55,245 bases of DNA, from assembly GCA_934661755.1 (NCBI GenBank), contig CAKUJM010000015.1, positions 1 through 55,245 of the forward strand. Reading direction: 5' to 3'. The position numbers were made by a program, and so were the translations under genes. The stretch comes from an uncultured Lentisphaeria bacterium. Its GTDB lineage: Bacteria; Verrucomicrobiota; Lentisphaeria; Oligosphaerales; Oligosphaeraceae. Of this stretch, positions 8,241-26,546 are shown in pieces; the first letter of the stretch is position 1, and every line of letters starts with the position of its first letter. The notes beneath the pieces are model-generated. The model saw nothing but the letters and a program-made list of their open reading frames with translations, did no database searches and was not told where the DNA came from.

Positions 8241-10238
8241 CTATCCGTCCACGCCCAGCGCCTTCACTCCCCCCAGCCGCAGGATCATGTACAGCGCGCC
8301 ATCCTGGTCATTGGCGTAGGGGTCGCAGAATTCTCCGCGCCGGGCGGGGGTGTTCACCGTGCCGTCAGGATTGCGCATGGTGACGGAAAAGGGATAGAGA
8401 TAGGCGCAGGAGGCGGTGCCGTCCGGGGCAAAAAGACAGAGGCAGTTGCGCAGGCATTTGACGGCTTTTTCGCGATAGGCGCCAATGCCGGTGATATCGG
8501 CGTACAGCCAGTATGCGCGGGCGGTAAGGCAGGCCAGGTAATGCGGGAAGGTATCGCCGAAAAGCCGCCGCTTGCCGAACCAGTACTCATCCCAATGGCG
8601 GATGGGGATTTCATTGAGCCGGTGGTCTGGCTGGTCTCCGGAGAAACGCTCCAGGAGGTCAATTTGCGGCGCGATGTCGCGCAGGATTCCCGGATCGGGA
8701 TCGATATTTGCGTAGAATGCCGCCGGGATGGCGACTGCCGGAGTGGCGATCGTCTGTTCGAACCGCACTTCGTGGGGCGGGTAGTTCAATCCGGCAAGCC
8801 GGATTTGGGCGACATGCCGCCGGAGCAGCCCGGTAAGTTCATCGGCATCACCGGCAAGCCCCGCCTCGCGGATCATGCAAATGGCGTCGGAGAAGAGCGT
8901 GCCATTGGGATAGAAGTGGAAGCCGCCGTCGGAATAGAAGAGCCGGATGGACCTGGCAACCCATTTCAAGTAGGTGGCGTCCCTTTTCAGGCGGTAGAGC
9001 TCCAGCCAGAAATTGATCAGCCCGGCGGTGTTGTATAGCCGGACCCGGCAGGAATGCTTGCCGATATCGCCATGCACAATGCCGGTATCCACCTCATAGA
9101 CCTCGCGCAGCAGGTATTTTTCATAGAGGTCGATGGCGTGCCGGGCGGCGGTGTCTTCCGGATGCAGTTGCGCCCAGCGGCAGACCAGCAGCGCCATGTT
9201 TCCGCGCTCGCCGCTGGTGTTATGATCCCGCCAGCTGTAGCTGTAGTAGTTGTCGTGTTCCTCGTTGTCGTAGATCATGAAGGCGCCATGGAGCGGGCTG
9301 CGGGGATCCCGCATCTGCTGATGCTCCAGAATGAACCGGATCCGCGACTCGAGCAGCTTCTCAAAGTGCTCGCTGCAATGGCCGCAGATCCAGAAATGGC
9401 GCTCGCCAATCCAGAAATCAAAACGATGGCCGCCCGGCTTCTCCGGCGGACATGAAACCAGCAGCTGGCCCCCCTCGCGGCGCCAGGGGACCAATTTGCC
9501 ATTGCAGGCGACACGGATGGCGCCATCCCAATGGTTGGCGATCACCCGGATCTGGAAATTCTCGTCCGGGAAGACCGTCTCCTGCGCAAATTCCACCCGG
9601 AGGCCATTTTCGACGGAGAGCAGCGCCCCGGCCAGTTGATCATGGGGGAAGGCCAGAAGACGCCAGGACAATGTCATTTGCTCCCCGGGGAGCAAATGGA
9701 CGGGTGAGGGATGCAGCACAAAGTCGCCGCGGTCGTTGCTGGACTGGTCGATGACGCGTTCGACGCCGTAACCATCCAATGACCCCTGGACAAGCACCAG
9801 CGCCAGGTCGGTCGGAAACGGCCCCATCTTCCGGGCATGGACGTACGAGTGGGCGCCGCCGCACCAGACATGCGCATGGCAGCGCCGGCGGATGCAGGTG
9901 GCGCTGTCCTCGTAATTGTCGTTGAAGGTGGCGTAGACGCCCAATCCGCCACGCTGGAAATAGAGGTCGTAGCTTCCCGTATTGCGGTAGATGAATTTCT
10001 CGTCCAGCGCCGTCTCGCCAAGGGTGCGGACGACCTCCAGCTCCAGGGTCTCCTGCCGGTAGTGCGATCGCGCCGTCCGGCCCTCCACCGCCATGCCGGT
10101 GAATTGGAATCCTGCGGGCAGTCCCCAGCCGGCCATGCCCTCGACCCAGTTCATCCGGTCGGGGTCGTCGTTGAGGACCAGCGACTTGAGGGTGCCATTG
10201 GCGGGATTGAACTCGATTGTGAAAAGGCGGTTCTTCAT
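8241..10238 (-). CDS. Probable (alpha/alpha)-barrel glycosidase-like protein
   Basis: About 665 residues, no signal peptide. The N-terminal third is beta-rich (IEFNPANGTLKSLVLNDDPD opens like a beta-sandwich of glycoside phosphorylases or GH127-type proteins). The C-terminal half is helical with six-hairpin character (GNMALLVCRWAQLHPEDTAARHAIDLYEKYLLREVYEVDTG; YLKWVARSIRLFYSDGGF). I do not recognise the exact family. The start at 10238 (MKNRLFTIEF) avoids overlap with the upstream gene. An alternative start at 10280 has GGAGGG rather far upstream and would overlap the upstream gene by 23 bases. It is third in the minus-strand run pseudopilin, GH5-like protein, this gene. Its likely role is cytosolic processing of products released by the secreted partner. 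Confidence 0.6.
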   Translation of the reverse strand: MKNRLFTIEFNPANGTLKSLVLNDDPDRMNWVEGMAGWGLPAGFQFTGMAVEGRTARSHYRQETLELEVVRTLGETALDEKFIYRNTGSYDLYFQRGGLGVYATFNDNYEDSATCIRRRCHAHVWCGGAHSYVHARKMGPFPTDLALVLVQGSLDGYGVERVIDQSSNDRGDFVLHPSPVHLLPGEQMTLSWRLLAFPHDQLAGALLSVENGLRVEFAQETVFPDENFQIRVIANHWDGAIRVACNGKLVPWRREGGQLLVSCPPEKPGGHRFDFWIGERHFWICGHCSEHFEKLLESRIRFILEHQQMRDPRSPLHGAFMIYDNEEHDNYYSYSWRDHNTSGERGNMALLVCRWAQLHPEDTAARHAIDLYEKYLLREVYEVDTGIVHGDIGKHSCRVRLYNTAGLINFWLELYRLKRDATYLKWVARSIRLFYSDGGFHFYPNGTLFSDAICMIREAGLAGDADELTGLLRRHVAQIRLAGLNYPPHEVRFEQTIATPAVAIPAAFYANIDPDPGILRDIAPQIDLLERFSGDQPDHRLNEIPIRHWDEYWFGKRRLFGDTFPHYLACLTARAYWLYADITGIGAYREKAVKCLRNCLCLFAPDGTASCAYLYPFSVTMRNPDGTVNTPARRGEFCDPYANDQDGALYMILRLGGVKALGVDG

Positions 10239-10257
10239 GGCCGGGATGCAATGCGCG

Positions 10258-13200
10258 TCATTTATTTCGGACAAGCTCATAGACGAAGATGCTTCCCTCC
10301 GGGCGGAAGACCCTTGCCTGGAATTGGATCATCCCGTCATCCCCACGCTGGACCGGAACTTCCGCCAGGCGCTTGCCGGCGGTGTCACAGCTGTGGAGGG
10401 TGAAATCGCCGTCGAGGCGGAGCCGCACTTGCGCCTCGCCCCGTGCGGCAAGATGCGGCGGCTTGCCGTATGACGAGCATTGCGTCATCGACTTGTTGTC
10501 AAATTTCAGCCGGGTCGCCTCCGTGTCAGTGAGATGCAGGAAGAGAATCCGCTCCGAGGACTCCAGCGGCCGTCCATCGGCCGACTGCAGCGAGAAGACT
10601 CCCCGCCCATATTGATTGTCCACGGCCAGCCGGCCGGCGCTCCCGGAGGATCCGGCGGGGAGGATCAGGACATTGACGCCATTGCCCGCCGCCTTGAAAA
10701 TCTGCCGGCCGGCATCGAACTCCAATTGTCCGCCGGCGGCGCGGTATATCTGCCGCGAAACGGCCTCGGCGCATTCCTCCATCAGGATGCCCCGGGCGCG
10801 CAACTCCTCGAAGAGCTGACCGCCAGCGCAGTCAGCCCGGACAACCGGGACATTCCGGGGAAGCTGCCCGCCATCCGGGAAGTTGATTCCCGCATCCAGG
10901 AAGGCGGCGGCGTCCCTGACCTCCGCCGGCATTGCGGAGCCATGGTCTTCCGGAAGGACAAATGAGCCGATTCTGGCGATGAGGCCCAGCCGGAGCAAAT
11001 CCCGGCGGGGAAGCATGTCGAAGCACATCTTCTCCGGATGGGATGGATCGAAAAGCACCGGCAGGACGAGCGGTGCGGGCTTGATCTCGTTCCCCAGGAA
11101 GAGCCGGACACCAATTCGATGGGAAAGCAGCTTGACGACATCGGAGTAAAGGTCAAAGGGGCCGCCAACCGTCTGGTCACGGAGGATGTTGTAGTCGCCA
11201 TGGGAGCAGGCGAATTGCGCCAGCGCGTCCCAATCCTGCAATCCGGCGTAGGCGGCCGGCAGGACGCCGCCTTCCGCCCGGTAGAAATTGGGCTTGGGGT
11301 AGTCGAATTCCGTCACCGCGAAGGGCTTGCCGAACAGCCGTCCGGGAAACATGCCGTTCATGTCGCTGTCGGCGAACGCCAGCTGGCTGACGTTCTTCTG
11401 GACGCTGGGCAGACGCCAGGCATTGACCGGATATTTGGGATGGTCGAAATAGTAGTGGTTGTCGACAAAGCCGTATTCATTGCGCATGTAGACCATCGGC
11501 CATTCCGCATGGATGCTGCGGTCGGAAAGCGGCTTGTCCATCCCCAGGTCCTGGCTCACAAAGCGCCGCATTTCGCGGAAGCCCTTCTGATAGAGGGAGA
11601 GCACGGCCTCCGACACTGCCGGCTCGTAGAAGATCCGCTTTGGCGAAAGCGCCCCCAGCGCGGGGAGCAGCTTTTCCAGGATCCGGCAAGTACGGTCATT
11701 CCAGCCACAGCCGATGCATCCCTCGTTGACCAGGGTCACCCCAAGCAGCGCGGGTTCGTCCTTGAGGCGGTTCCCGGTATAGGGGTTGGGGGCGTCAAGC
11801 CAGTTGCGGACGAATTGCTTCCAGTTTTCCAGCGCATCCGCATCCATGAACACCAGCTTCTTGAAATCGTCGCTGCCCCAGCGCGAAATCTCCGGCTCCG
11901 TGAAGGTGCGCGAGACATAGCAGTCGGTGATGATGTAGATCCCGCGCTTCTTCAGGCAGGCAATCAGGAAATTGAGGGCGTCAAGGCGATCGGGATTCAA
12001 CCCGGTGCTGCCATTCCCGTCGCGCACCGAGAGGCCATTGTCGTGATGATGGAACCGCACCAGGTTGAATCCCGATCGCGCCAGGCGTTCAGCCAGCCGT
12101 TCCGACCACTCGCGGGAGAGGTATTGCGCGGTATCCACCAGGTTGGTGCCGTAGAAGCGCACCGGCGTCCCCGGGCGGTCGCGGAATTCAAAATGGCCAT
12201 TGCGGATGACCACCGGGCCATATTTTCCCGCCGGCGCATCCAAAGTGCCGCTGAAATCCAGTATCCCGCCGGGAATGACGTCCTTTTCCAAACGGATCGG
12301 CCGCCAGTCGTCGCCAGGCTCGATATGGACCACGCCGCCATCCGCCTTCTCCGGGACCGGATCCGAGGCCACGGTGGCGGCCACGATCATCCATACCGAC
12401 GCGCCGTTGGCCTCAAAGCGGATGGCGCGGATCTGGCGGTCCGGGATCCGGAAGCGCGATCGATAGAGCCCGACCAGCGATGACCGGTTATGGCCGCTCC
12501 ACGCCACCACGCCATTGGGAAGCGGCTGCGGCAGCCACCAATTGGCGGCGTCACGGCCGCCGACAACGGTGATGGCGGCGCTGGAGCCATCGGCAAATTC
12601 GATCACGACCGTGCCGATTTCACCTTTGGGGGTATTGCCCTCCGCCGGCCAGGCCAGGGTATGCAGCAGGTAGAGGTAGTTGCCGCGGCAATCGCCGGCG
12701 ATGGCCGCGGATGCGCTTTGCGGGAAATATTCGCGGTGTGGCCCGCGCAACGCGATGCATGACTTGCCGTGGTTGGAGTCCGGATCAACCAGCTCAAAGG
12801 GGACATCACCCAGATCGGGATGCCGGTCCCGGTACGGGAGGATCCGCAGGTCGTTTTCGGGCCCCTGGTCCGTCCAGCCGCCCTGGCGGTCATCGGCCTT
12901 GTCATCCAGGAACGAGGCATTGAAGGCCGCCCGCAAATCCAGGGTGCTTACGGCATATTGCTCCTCGGTGACGGTGAAGCGCTGGCGATAGGCGCCGTCA
13001 GCACCCCTTTCCAGCAGCACCAGCCGCACCGCAAAGGAGGTGCCGCCGCTGGCGCGGTCGTCCTGGATCAGCACCCCGAATTCCGATTCCGAGGAAAAGG
13101 TGACTTTGGAGTTCTCCAGCAGAAATGACGCGCGGCGGCATTTCCGCCAGAGAAGATTGAAGGGGTCCTTTTTCCTGGCCAACTCGGCCGGAAAGACGAA

Positions 13201-13599
13201 ATCCTCGCCGTCAATGGCCATCCGCTTGCCGATGAAGCGATCCGCCTCGGCAGTCATGTCCACGGCGACATGGACTGCCTCATACCCCGGATCCTCCGCG
13301 AATTCGAGGTCGTATGACCACCGCCCGTCGCCGATTTTCCGGAAGGACTGGCGCAAGGTCCCCCTCAGCTCCGGATCCATCACCAGGCGCGACTCCAATT
13401 CCCCATCCCGATTGTCCAGGACCGTGAAATACTGCCGGTTGTCCTGGATCGCCGAACGCCAATTGGCGCCGGCCGCGCACTTGAAGCGCGCCCGCAAATC
13501 GCCGACCGTGAACGACCCGCTGTCGTTGATGCTCAAGGCGCCCGGCAGCGACACGCCAATGGTCAGGGCGCAAAAACACAGAACTATGCGTATTTTCAT
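10258..13599 (-). CDS. Secreted clan GH-A (GH5-like) glycosidase
   Basis: About 1113 residues with a signal peptide (MKIRIVLCFCALTIGVSLPGALS). The first ~430 residues are beta-rich, probably substrate-binding or accessory domains. A barrel follows from about residue 470: FYGTNLVDTAQYL, then GFNLVRFHHHDNG, GIYIITDCYVSR, the probable acid/base Glu in GVTLVNEGCIG, and the probable nucleophile Glu in FAVTEFDYPKPN. These are the two-glutamate landmarks of clan A retaining glycosidases. The substrate is not predictable. The start at 13599 is chosen because it gives an intact signal peptide. It lies between a pseudopilin gene and a cytosolic glycosidase-like gene on the same strand, a likely operon read from the promoter at 14434-14462. 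Confidence 0.78.
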   Translation of the reverse strand: MKIRIVLCFCALTIGVSLPGALSINDSGSFTVGDLRARFKCAAGANWRSAIQDNRQYFTVLDNRDGELESRLVMDPELRGTLRQSFRKIGDGRWSYDLEFAEDPGYEAVHVAVDMTAEADRFIGKRMAIDGEDFVFPAELARKKDPFNLLWRKCRRASFLLENSKVTFSSESEFGVLIQDDRASGGTSFAVRLVLLERGADGAYRQRFTVTEEQYAVSTLDLRAAFNASFLDDKADDRQGGWTDQGPENDLRILPYRDRHPDLGDVPFELVDPDSNHGKSCIALRGPHREYFPQSASAAIAGDCRGNYLYLLHTLAWPAEGNTPKGEIGTVVIEFADGSSAAITVVGGRDAANWWLPQPLPNGVVAWSGHNRSSLVGLYRSRFRIPDRQIRAIRFEANGASVWMIVAATVASDPVPEKADGGVVHIEPGDDWRPIRLEKDVIPGGILDFSGTLDAPAGKYGPVVIRNGHFEFRDRPGTPVRFYGTNLVDTAQYLSREWSERLAERLARSGFNLVRFHHHDNGLSVRDGNGSTGLNPDRLDALNFLIACLKKRGIYIITDCYVSRTFTEPEISRWGSDDFKKLVFMDADALENWKQFVRNWLDAPNPYTGNRLKDEPALLGVTLVNEGCIGCGWNDRTCRILEKLLPALGALSPKRIFYEPAVSEAVLSLYQKGFREMRRFVSQDLGMDKPLSDRSIHAEWPMVYMRNEYGFVDNHYYFDHPKYPVNAWRLPSVQKNVSQLAFADSDMNGMFPGRLFGKPFAVTEFDYPKPNFYRAEGGVLPAAYAGLQDWDALAQFACSHGDYNILRDQTVGGPFDLYSDVVKLLSHRIGVRLFLGNEIKPAPLVLPVLFDPSHPEKMCFDMLPRRDLLRLGLIARIGSFVLPEDHGSAMPAEVRDAAAFLDAGINFPDGGQLPRNVPVVRADCAGGQLFEELRARGILMEECAEAVSRQIYRAAGGQLEFDAGRQIFKAAGNGVNVLILPAGSSGSAGRLAVDNQYGRGVFSLQSADGRPLESSERILFLHLTDTEATRLKFDNKSMTQCSSYGKPPHLAARGEAQVRLRLDGDFTLHSCDTAGKRLAEVPVQRGDDGMIQFQARVFRPEGSIFVYELVRNK

Positions 13600-13633
13600 A
13601 AAAAAAATGGACTGGCGGCGGCGAAGCTGGAGG

Positions 13634-14382
13634 CTAATAGGCAAAGGACAGCGCGTAGTGGATTTTCTCCCGCATCACCGGCGCGGTCCAGGCATCGACA
13701 TGGCCATCCGCAAACAGCAGATTGAAGCGGTCCTTCTCGTGGATGCGCTTGAAATACACCCCGGTGAGATTATCCATCTCCAGACGCCCGCGGTTGAATT
13801 TCGACTGGAAGTGGAAGCCGTCGCCCAGAATGAAGAAGTCCGCGGGATTGCGGATGGCGCCGAAAACCAGAAAACGGCCGGCCTCGCCCAGCCGCAGGGC
13901 CGCCTGCCCATTGAAGCCATTCTCGGTGCACGCATCATAATTGGCAGTGTAGCAATAGCGAATCCGGAATTCGTTGAGGATCCGCCACGGGGAGGTGGAG
14001 TTCTCATGGCCATCCCAGGTGTCCCCGGAGGCAGTCTGCGCCGGCTTGAGGGTGCGCGCATCGCTGGATGGACAGAACACCAGCGGGCTGCTGCTGCGCA
14101 TGTATCCGGATAAATAAAGCACGCCCGCCCAGCCGACCCAGTCCACGTTCTGCATCTGCCACTTGCCGTCATGGTCGTCATGGTAGAAGGTGATCATCAA
14201 TGACGACTGCTTGAGGTTGTTGACGCAGGAAATCCGCCGCGCCTTCGCCCGCGCCCTGCCCAATGCCGGCATCAGCATCGACGCCAATATCGCGATGATC
14301 GCGATCACCACCAGCAGCTCAATCAGCGTAAATGCGCCCTTTTGTCCACAGGGGTGGGGGGGGGATTGTCAATATTTGTCAT
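13634..14382 (-). CDS. Pseudopilin-like protein, start separated from body by a C9 frameshift
   Basis: The body (GAFTLIELLVVIAIIAILASMLMPALGRARAKARRISCVNNLKQ, here split for reading) is a standard prepilin-type N-terminus followed by a ~190-residue domain ending in NLLFADGHVDAW. The only well-placed start is ATG at 14380-14382, nine bases after AGGAGG (14392-14397). From there the frame reads MTNIDN and enters a run of nine C (G9 at 14356-14364), then stops in a wrong frame. With ten C it would run MTNIDNPPPHPCGQKG and join the prepilin motif in frame. Either the tract length is miscalled or expression is slippage-dependent. The gene is first in a run with two glycosidase-like genes and is divergent from the AraC gene. 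Confidence 0.8.
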
Positions 14383-14417
14383 TGTCTGCATCCTCCTAAT
14401 TTGAGATTCGCAACAAC

Positions 14418-14446
14418 TTGCCTATCCATCAGTATTTTACTAAAAT
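14418..14446 (+). promoter_or_regulatory. Promoter of the AraC-type regulator gene
   Basis: TTGCCT (14418-14423), 17 bases, TAAAAT (14441-14446), inside the palindrome-like TTTTACTAAAAT. It would give a ~100-base leader to the AraC ATG at 14552. The same 12-mer forms the -10 of the GH71-like gene promoter. Confidence 0.5.
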
Positions 14447-14462
14447 TTCACCGCTGCCGCAA
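14434..14462 (-). promoter_or_regulatory. Opposed promoter for the pseudopilin-glycosidase run
   Basis: On the minus strand TTGCGG (14457-14462), 17 bases, TAAAAT (14434-14439). Its -10 abuts that of the plus-strand promoter with one base between them, so the two polymerases would need the same DNA. It lies about 50 bases before the ATG at 14382. Confidence 0.5.
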
Positions 14463-14551
14463 GATGCCGTAATTGGACAGATTAACTATAGTATAGGACA
14501 TAACGCCGATCGACGGCGATTCACGCAACCTTCGCCAATGGGAGGACCGCC

Positions 14552-15358
14552 ATGGGCGTCAAAGCCGAGAATTCCTGCACGCTCCCGATTTTCTCATGCT
14601 CCGGGGCGTTTCATGGAACGCAATACATTCCATTCCATTATCATCCCTGCCCAGAACTGATCTATGTCGAGGATGGGCAGTGCATAGTCATGGTCGGATA
14701 CAATGAATTCGACCTGCACAAGGGCGATCTGCTCATCATCCCCGCCGGCAAGCGCCACGACCAGAGCAATCTTTCGGCGACGGACTGCCTGTTTGTGACC
14801 ATGACTTCCTCCGACCAGCTCTTCAACATCCCCACCGGCCGCAAGATCTGCTTTGGCGACGACGAGGCGATCCGGATGCTGATGGCGCTGGTGCGGAAAT
14901 TGACCGACGACCTCAATTTCACCGCCTGCGGCGGCTTGTTGCACACGCTGCTGCAATACATCAACGATTTCGAGCGCAAGCCGGCGGCTCACAACGGCTA
15001 TCTCAACCAGGTGGTCTCCCGCATGGAGCGCGAATACGCCCGCAACCTGACGGTTGCCAGCCTGGCGGAGGGCGTCCGGCTCAGCGAGAGCCATCTGCGG
15101 GCGCTGTTCCACCGTGAATTCGGAATCAGCGTCGCCGCCTATCTGCAGAATATCCGCATGGCCCACGCCCGCAGGCTATTGCATCAGCCATACAACAACA
15201 TCAAGGAGATCGCCTTCATGTGCGGCTATGCCGACAACGCCTATTTCAGCCGGCTCTTCCGCAAGATCCACCTGTGCACGCCGCTGGAATACCGGAACCG
15301 CTGCTATCAGGACCCGGAATCCCCATGGTCAAGAAGCCAAATGTACGTCCGCCAATAG
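14552..15358 (+). CDS. AraC-family transcriptional regulator
   Basis: A 268-residue protein with a cupin-like sensor domain at the N-terminus (FHYHPCPELIYVEDGQCIVMV, GDLLIIPAGKRHDQSN) and the two-helix-turn-helix AraC domain at about residues 155-255. The domain is marked by NLTVASLAEGVRLSESHLRALF and IKEIAFMCGYADNAYFSRLFRK. Such regulators usually bind a sugar through the cupin and activate nearby catabolic genes. GGGAGGA sits six bases before the ATG. It is divergent from the pseudopilin and glycosidase genes and ends six bases from the convergent FAD oxidoreductase gene. Its interpenetrating promoter suggests it competes with, and probably controls, the divergent run; the GH71-like promoter may be a second target. 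Confidence 0.95.
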   Translation: MGVKAENSCTLPIFSCSGAFHGTQYIPFHYHPCPELIYVEDGQCIVMVGYNEFDLHKGDLLIIPAGKRHDQSNLSATDCLFVTMTSSDQLFNIPTGRKICFGDDEAIRMLMALVRKLTDDLNFTACGGLLHTLLQYINDFERKPAAHNGYLNQVVSRMEREYARNLTVASLAEGVRLSESHLRALFHREFGISVAAYLQNIRMAHARRLLHQPYNNIKEIAFMCGYADNAYFSRLFRKIHLCTPLEYRNRCYQDPESPWSRSQMYVRQ

Positions 15359-15364
15359 CCGCCG

Positions 15365-16609
15365 TCAGAGTCCGGCCTCGTCCAAATGGATGGCGAAGCC
15401 CAGCTTGCGCAATTCCGCCTGCAATTCCGGCACCCGGAGGTCGCGGGCATCGACATCCGCGTCGATGGCCATGGCGGCGGCCAGTCCCGCGGCCTGTCCG
15501 GTCATTGCCGCCACCGGGATTACCCGGGTGACTTCCCAGGCGTCGCCACTGGCCGACGAGCATCGTCCGGCGGCCAAAAGCCCGCCCGGCCCATTTTCGG
15601 GATACAGGGTGCGATAGGGGATTTCCCAGACATATCCGGATTTTCGCCAGTCGGCCGCCAGCCCGACCGAGTCTTCGAAGCGGGTGGCGTGTTCGTTGTC
15701 CTTAAGCACATACTCGCCGCGGATGCAGGCGATCTTGCGGAACTGCGGCATCACCGGCAGCTTCAGCGCATAGCAGCTCCTGCGGTCCAGCGCTCCGCCG
15801 GACTGGACCTCCCGGTAATGCTCCAGCAGAAACCGCCGGGTGGCGAGAACGAACTCCGAGACCGCCTTCCCGGTCGGGGCGGAGACAACTGCATGGCGGA
15901 GGCTGTCCTTGGTGAAACCGCATTTCGCCAGGTTTTCCCCGGATGCCGGGGTGCTGCCATCGGCCCACGCGCCATCAAAATGCATGGCGACATCCCGCCC
16001 CAGACTATCGGCATTCCCGGGGATGCCCGCATCCCGGCGGGACTCCAGCGCCCAGATGGAATAAAAGTTGTCGCCATTCAGACACGGCACGCCGGCGCGG
16101 CGCGCAAGGATGCAGGAGCCGCTGGCGTCAATGAACTGCCGGGCCTGGATCAGCCCGCGGCCGCTTTCATTCTCAACCACGGCGGCGGCCACCCGGCCAT
16201 TTTCCACCACGGCGTCGCAGACCCGGGTGTCCAGCCAGACATCGACTCCGGCGTCACGGACCATCTCGTCAAGCGCGAGCATGAAGGCCGCCGGCGAGAA
16301 GACCACCCGGAAACGCCGCTGCTCAACGGCATCGCGCTCGTTTCGCCAATTCGGCGGAATTTCCCCCGGACCGTACTTTATGCTGGCGCGAAGCAGCTCC
16401 TCGCTCAGGCCGAAGGTGACCTGGTGGCCATATCCGTCACACAACGGGAGGTAGATGTAGACCAGCCCGCTGGTGGCCAGTCCCCCGAGAAGGATGGTCT
16501 TCTCGACCAGCACAGTGCGCTTGCCGGAGCGCGCGGCCTGTATCGCAGCCGCCACCCCGGCGACCCCGCCGCCAATGACCGCAATGTCGTAGTTGGCTTT
16601 GAACGCCAT
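15365..16609 (-). CDS. FAD-dependent oxidoreductase (PF12831-type)
   Basis: A 414-residue flavoprotein. The N-terminus has the dinucleotide-binding fold IAVIGGGVAGVAAAIQAARSG with the acidic end of the second strand in VLVEK, then GGLATSGLVYIY, the FAD-dependent oxidoreductase signature. The middle contains FIDASGSCILARRAGVP and the C-terminus GGLLAAGRCSSASGDAWEVTRVIPVAAMTGQAAG, which closes over FAD. Family members oxidise or dehydrogenate diverse small molecules; many sit in sugar clusters of this phylum. GGAGG lies nine bases before the ATG, and a C9 tract lies in its leader directly after rpoC. It may be co-transcribed by read-through from the RNA polymerase operon, as I see no terminator between them. 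Confidence 0.85.
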   Translation of the reverse strand: MAFKANYDIAVIGGGVAGVAAAIQAARSGKRTVLVEKTILLGGLATSGLVYIYLPLCDGYGHQVTFGLSEELLRASIKYGPGEIPPNWRNERDAVEQRRFRVVFSPAAFMLALDEMVRDAGVDVWLDTRVCDAVVENGRVAAAVVENESGRGLIQARQFIDASGSCILARRAGVPCLNGDNFYSIWALESRRDAGIPGNADSLGRDVAMHFDGAWADGSTPASGENLAKCGFTKDSLRHAVVSAPTGKAVSEFVLATRRFLLEHYREVQSGGALDRRSCYALKLPVMPQFRKIACIRGEYVLKDNEHATRFEDSVGLAADWRKSGYVWEIPYRTLYPENGPGGLLAAGRCSSASGDAWEVTRVIPVAAMTGQAAGLAAAMAIDADVDARDLRVPELQAELRKLGFAIHLDEAGL

Positions 16610-16645
16610 GGCAGGAAACCTCCGTACCCCCCCCCTCGGTTGTCC

Positions 16646-21448
<4,803 letters not shown>

Positions 21449-21586
21449 AATTTTACCTCGTAAAAGTTTTTCGTCCCGACCTCATGACGCCGGCGGCGGC
21501 CAGGCGTCCTCGGTGAAGACCATTTCAAAAGCTTTTTCCGGCGCCGCCGGAACGTGGGATCCGCCGGCGCCGCGTCGAATACCAGG

Positions 21587-25669
<4,083 letters not shown>

Positions 25670-26016
25670 GATGCTCCTGTGTGGATTCTTCGGGCCCTGG
25701 ACTGCGTGAGGGCGGCGGCTGGAGTGCGCGCCCGCGGGGAAATCCCCATTCCGGCTTGCAACTCCCGGACTTCACGCCATTCAGGCGGATTCTGTCTGTT
25801 GTGAATTATGAAATCGCCGGCCTCCCGGCGATGCGGAGACGCCAACGCGGACGGCGTCTTGGGGCCGGCCACGCCGCGGGAGGCAATGGAAAGGAAGTAA
25901 AATAACCGAACAGGAAAACGGATGCTCCGCCGTCAATAGCTTCGGGCGATCTATTTAGTCTCATCGCTCCGCGACCAGTGGAGTATTCCCATGGGAGGCC
26001 GCCGGCAATCTTCGGG

Positions 26017-26034
26017 AAAAGGCCGCCGGCGGCC
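26017..26034 (-). terminator. Possible attenuator between rplL and rpoB
   Basis: GGCCGCCGGCGGCC (26021-26034) is a perfect palindrome followed on the minus strand by TTTT. Nearer rplL, GCCGCC/GGCGGC (26108-26113 and 26118-26123) forms a second short hairpin without a T run. The gap 25670-26133 holds no gene I can support. Partial attenuation between rplL and rpoB is known in E. coli; here it is an inference. Confidence 0.35.
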
Positions 26035-26133
26035 CAAAAACGCGAAAGCCGGAGGCGGGGGGAAGGCGTTATTCACGCGCATCCTCCCCGTCCCCGGTGG
26101 GGGCAGCGCCGCCTGACGGCGGCCTGCGTCGAA

Positions 26134-26526
26134 CTATTTGACCTCGACCTTGGCGCCGGCGGCTTCCAGCTTGGTCTTGATCGCAGCGGCGTCATCCTTG
26201 CTGACACCGCTCTTGATGACCTTGCCATTCTCGGCCAGGGCCTTGGCTTCGGCCAGACCCAGGCTGGTGATGGCGCGGATCTCCTTGATGACCGCGATCT
26301 TCTGGGCACCGACATCGGTGAGCACCACATCGAACTCGGTCTTCTCCTCAACCGGGGCGGCGGCGACCGGGGCGGCGGCGACTGCGGCCACCGGGGCGGC
26401 GGCGCTCACGCCGAGGCGGTCTTCCAAAGCCTTGACCAGCTTGGACAGATCCAGGACGGTCAGCTTCTCAATGTAGGAAACGAACTGCTCCATCTCGGCA
26501 GTCAACTCAACTTTTTCATCAGCCAT
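26134..26526 (-). CDS. rplL: 50S ribosomal protein L7/L12
   Basis: 130 residues. The N-terminal dimerisation helices (EQFVSYIEKLTVLDLSKLVKALEDRLG), an Ala/Pro-rich hinge (VSAAAPVAAVAAAPVAAAPVEE) and the C-terminal factor-binding domain (EFDVVLTDVGAQKIAVIKEIRAITSLGLAEAKALAE...) are all in the family's order and length. It forms the ribosomal stalk that recruits translation factors and is bound by L10, whose gene is 20 bases upstream. GAGGAA precedes the ATG. The hinge DNA contains short GC-rich repeats. Confidence 0.98.
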   Translation of the reverse strand: MADEKVELTAEMEQFVSYIEKLTVLDLSKLVKALEDRLGVSAAAPVAAVAAAPVAAAPVEEKTEFDVVLTDVGAQKIAVIKEIRAITSLGLAEAKALAENGKVIKSGVSKDDAAAIKTKLEAAGAKVEVK

Positions 26527-26546
26527 TTTTGCTTGTTCCTCTTTTT

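Noticed and set aside
21449..21586. Terminator between rpoB and rpoC
   Set aside because: The GC-rich CGGCGCC copies do not form a convincing inverted repeat, and no T run follows.
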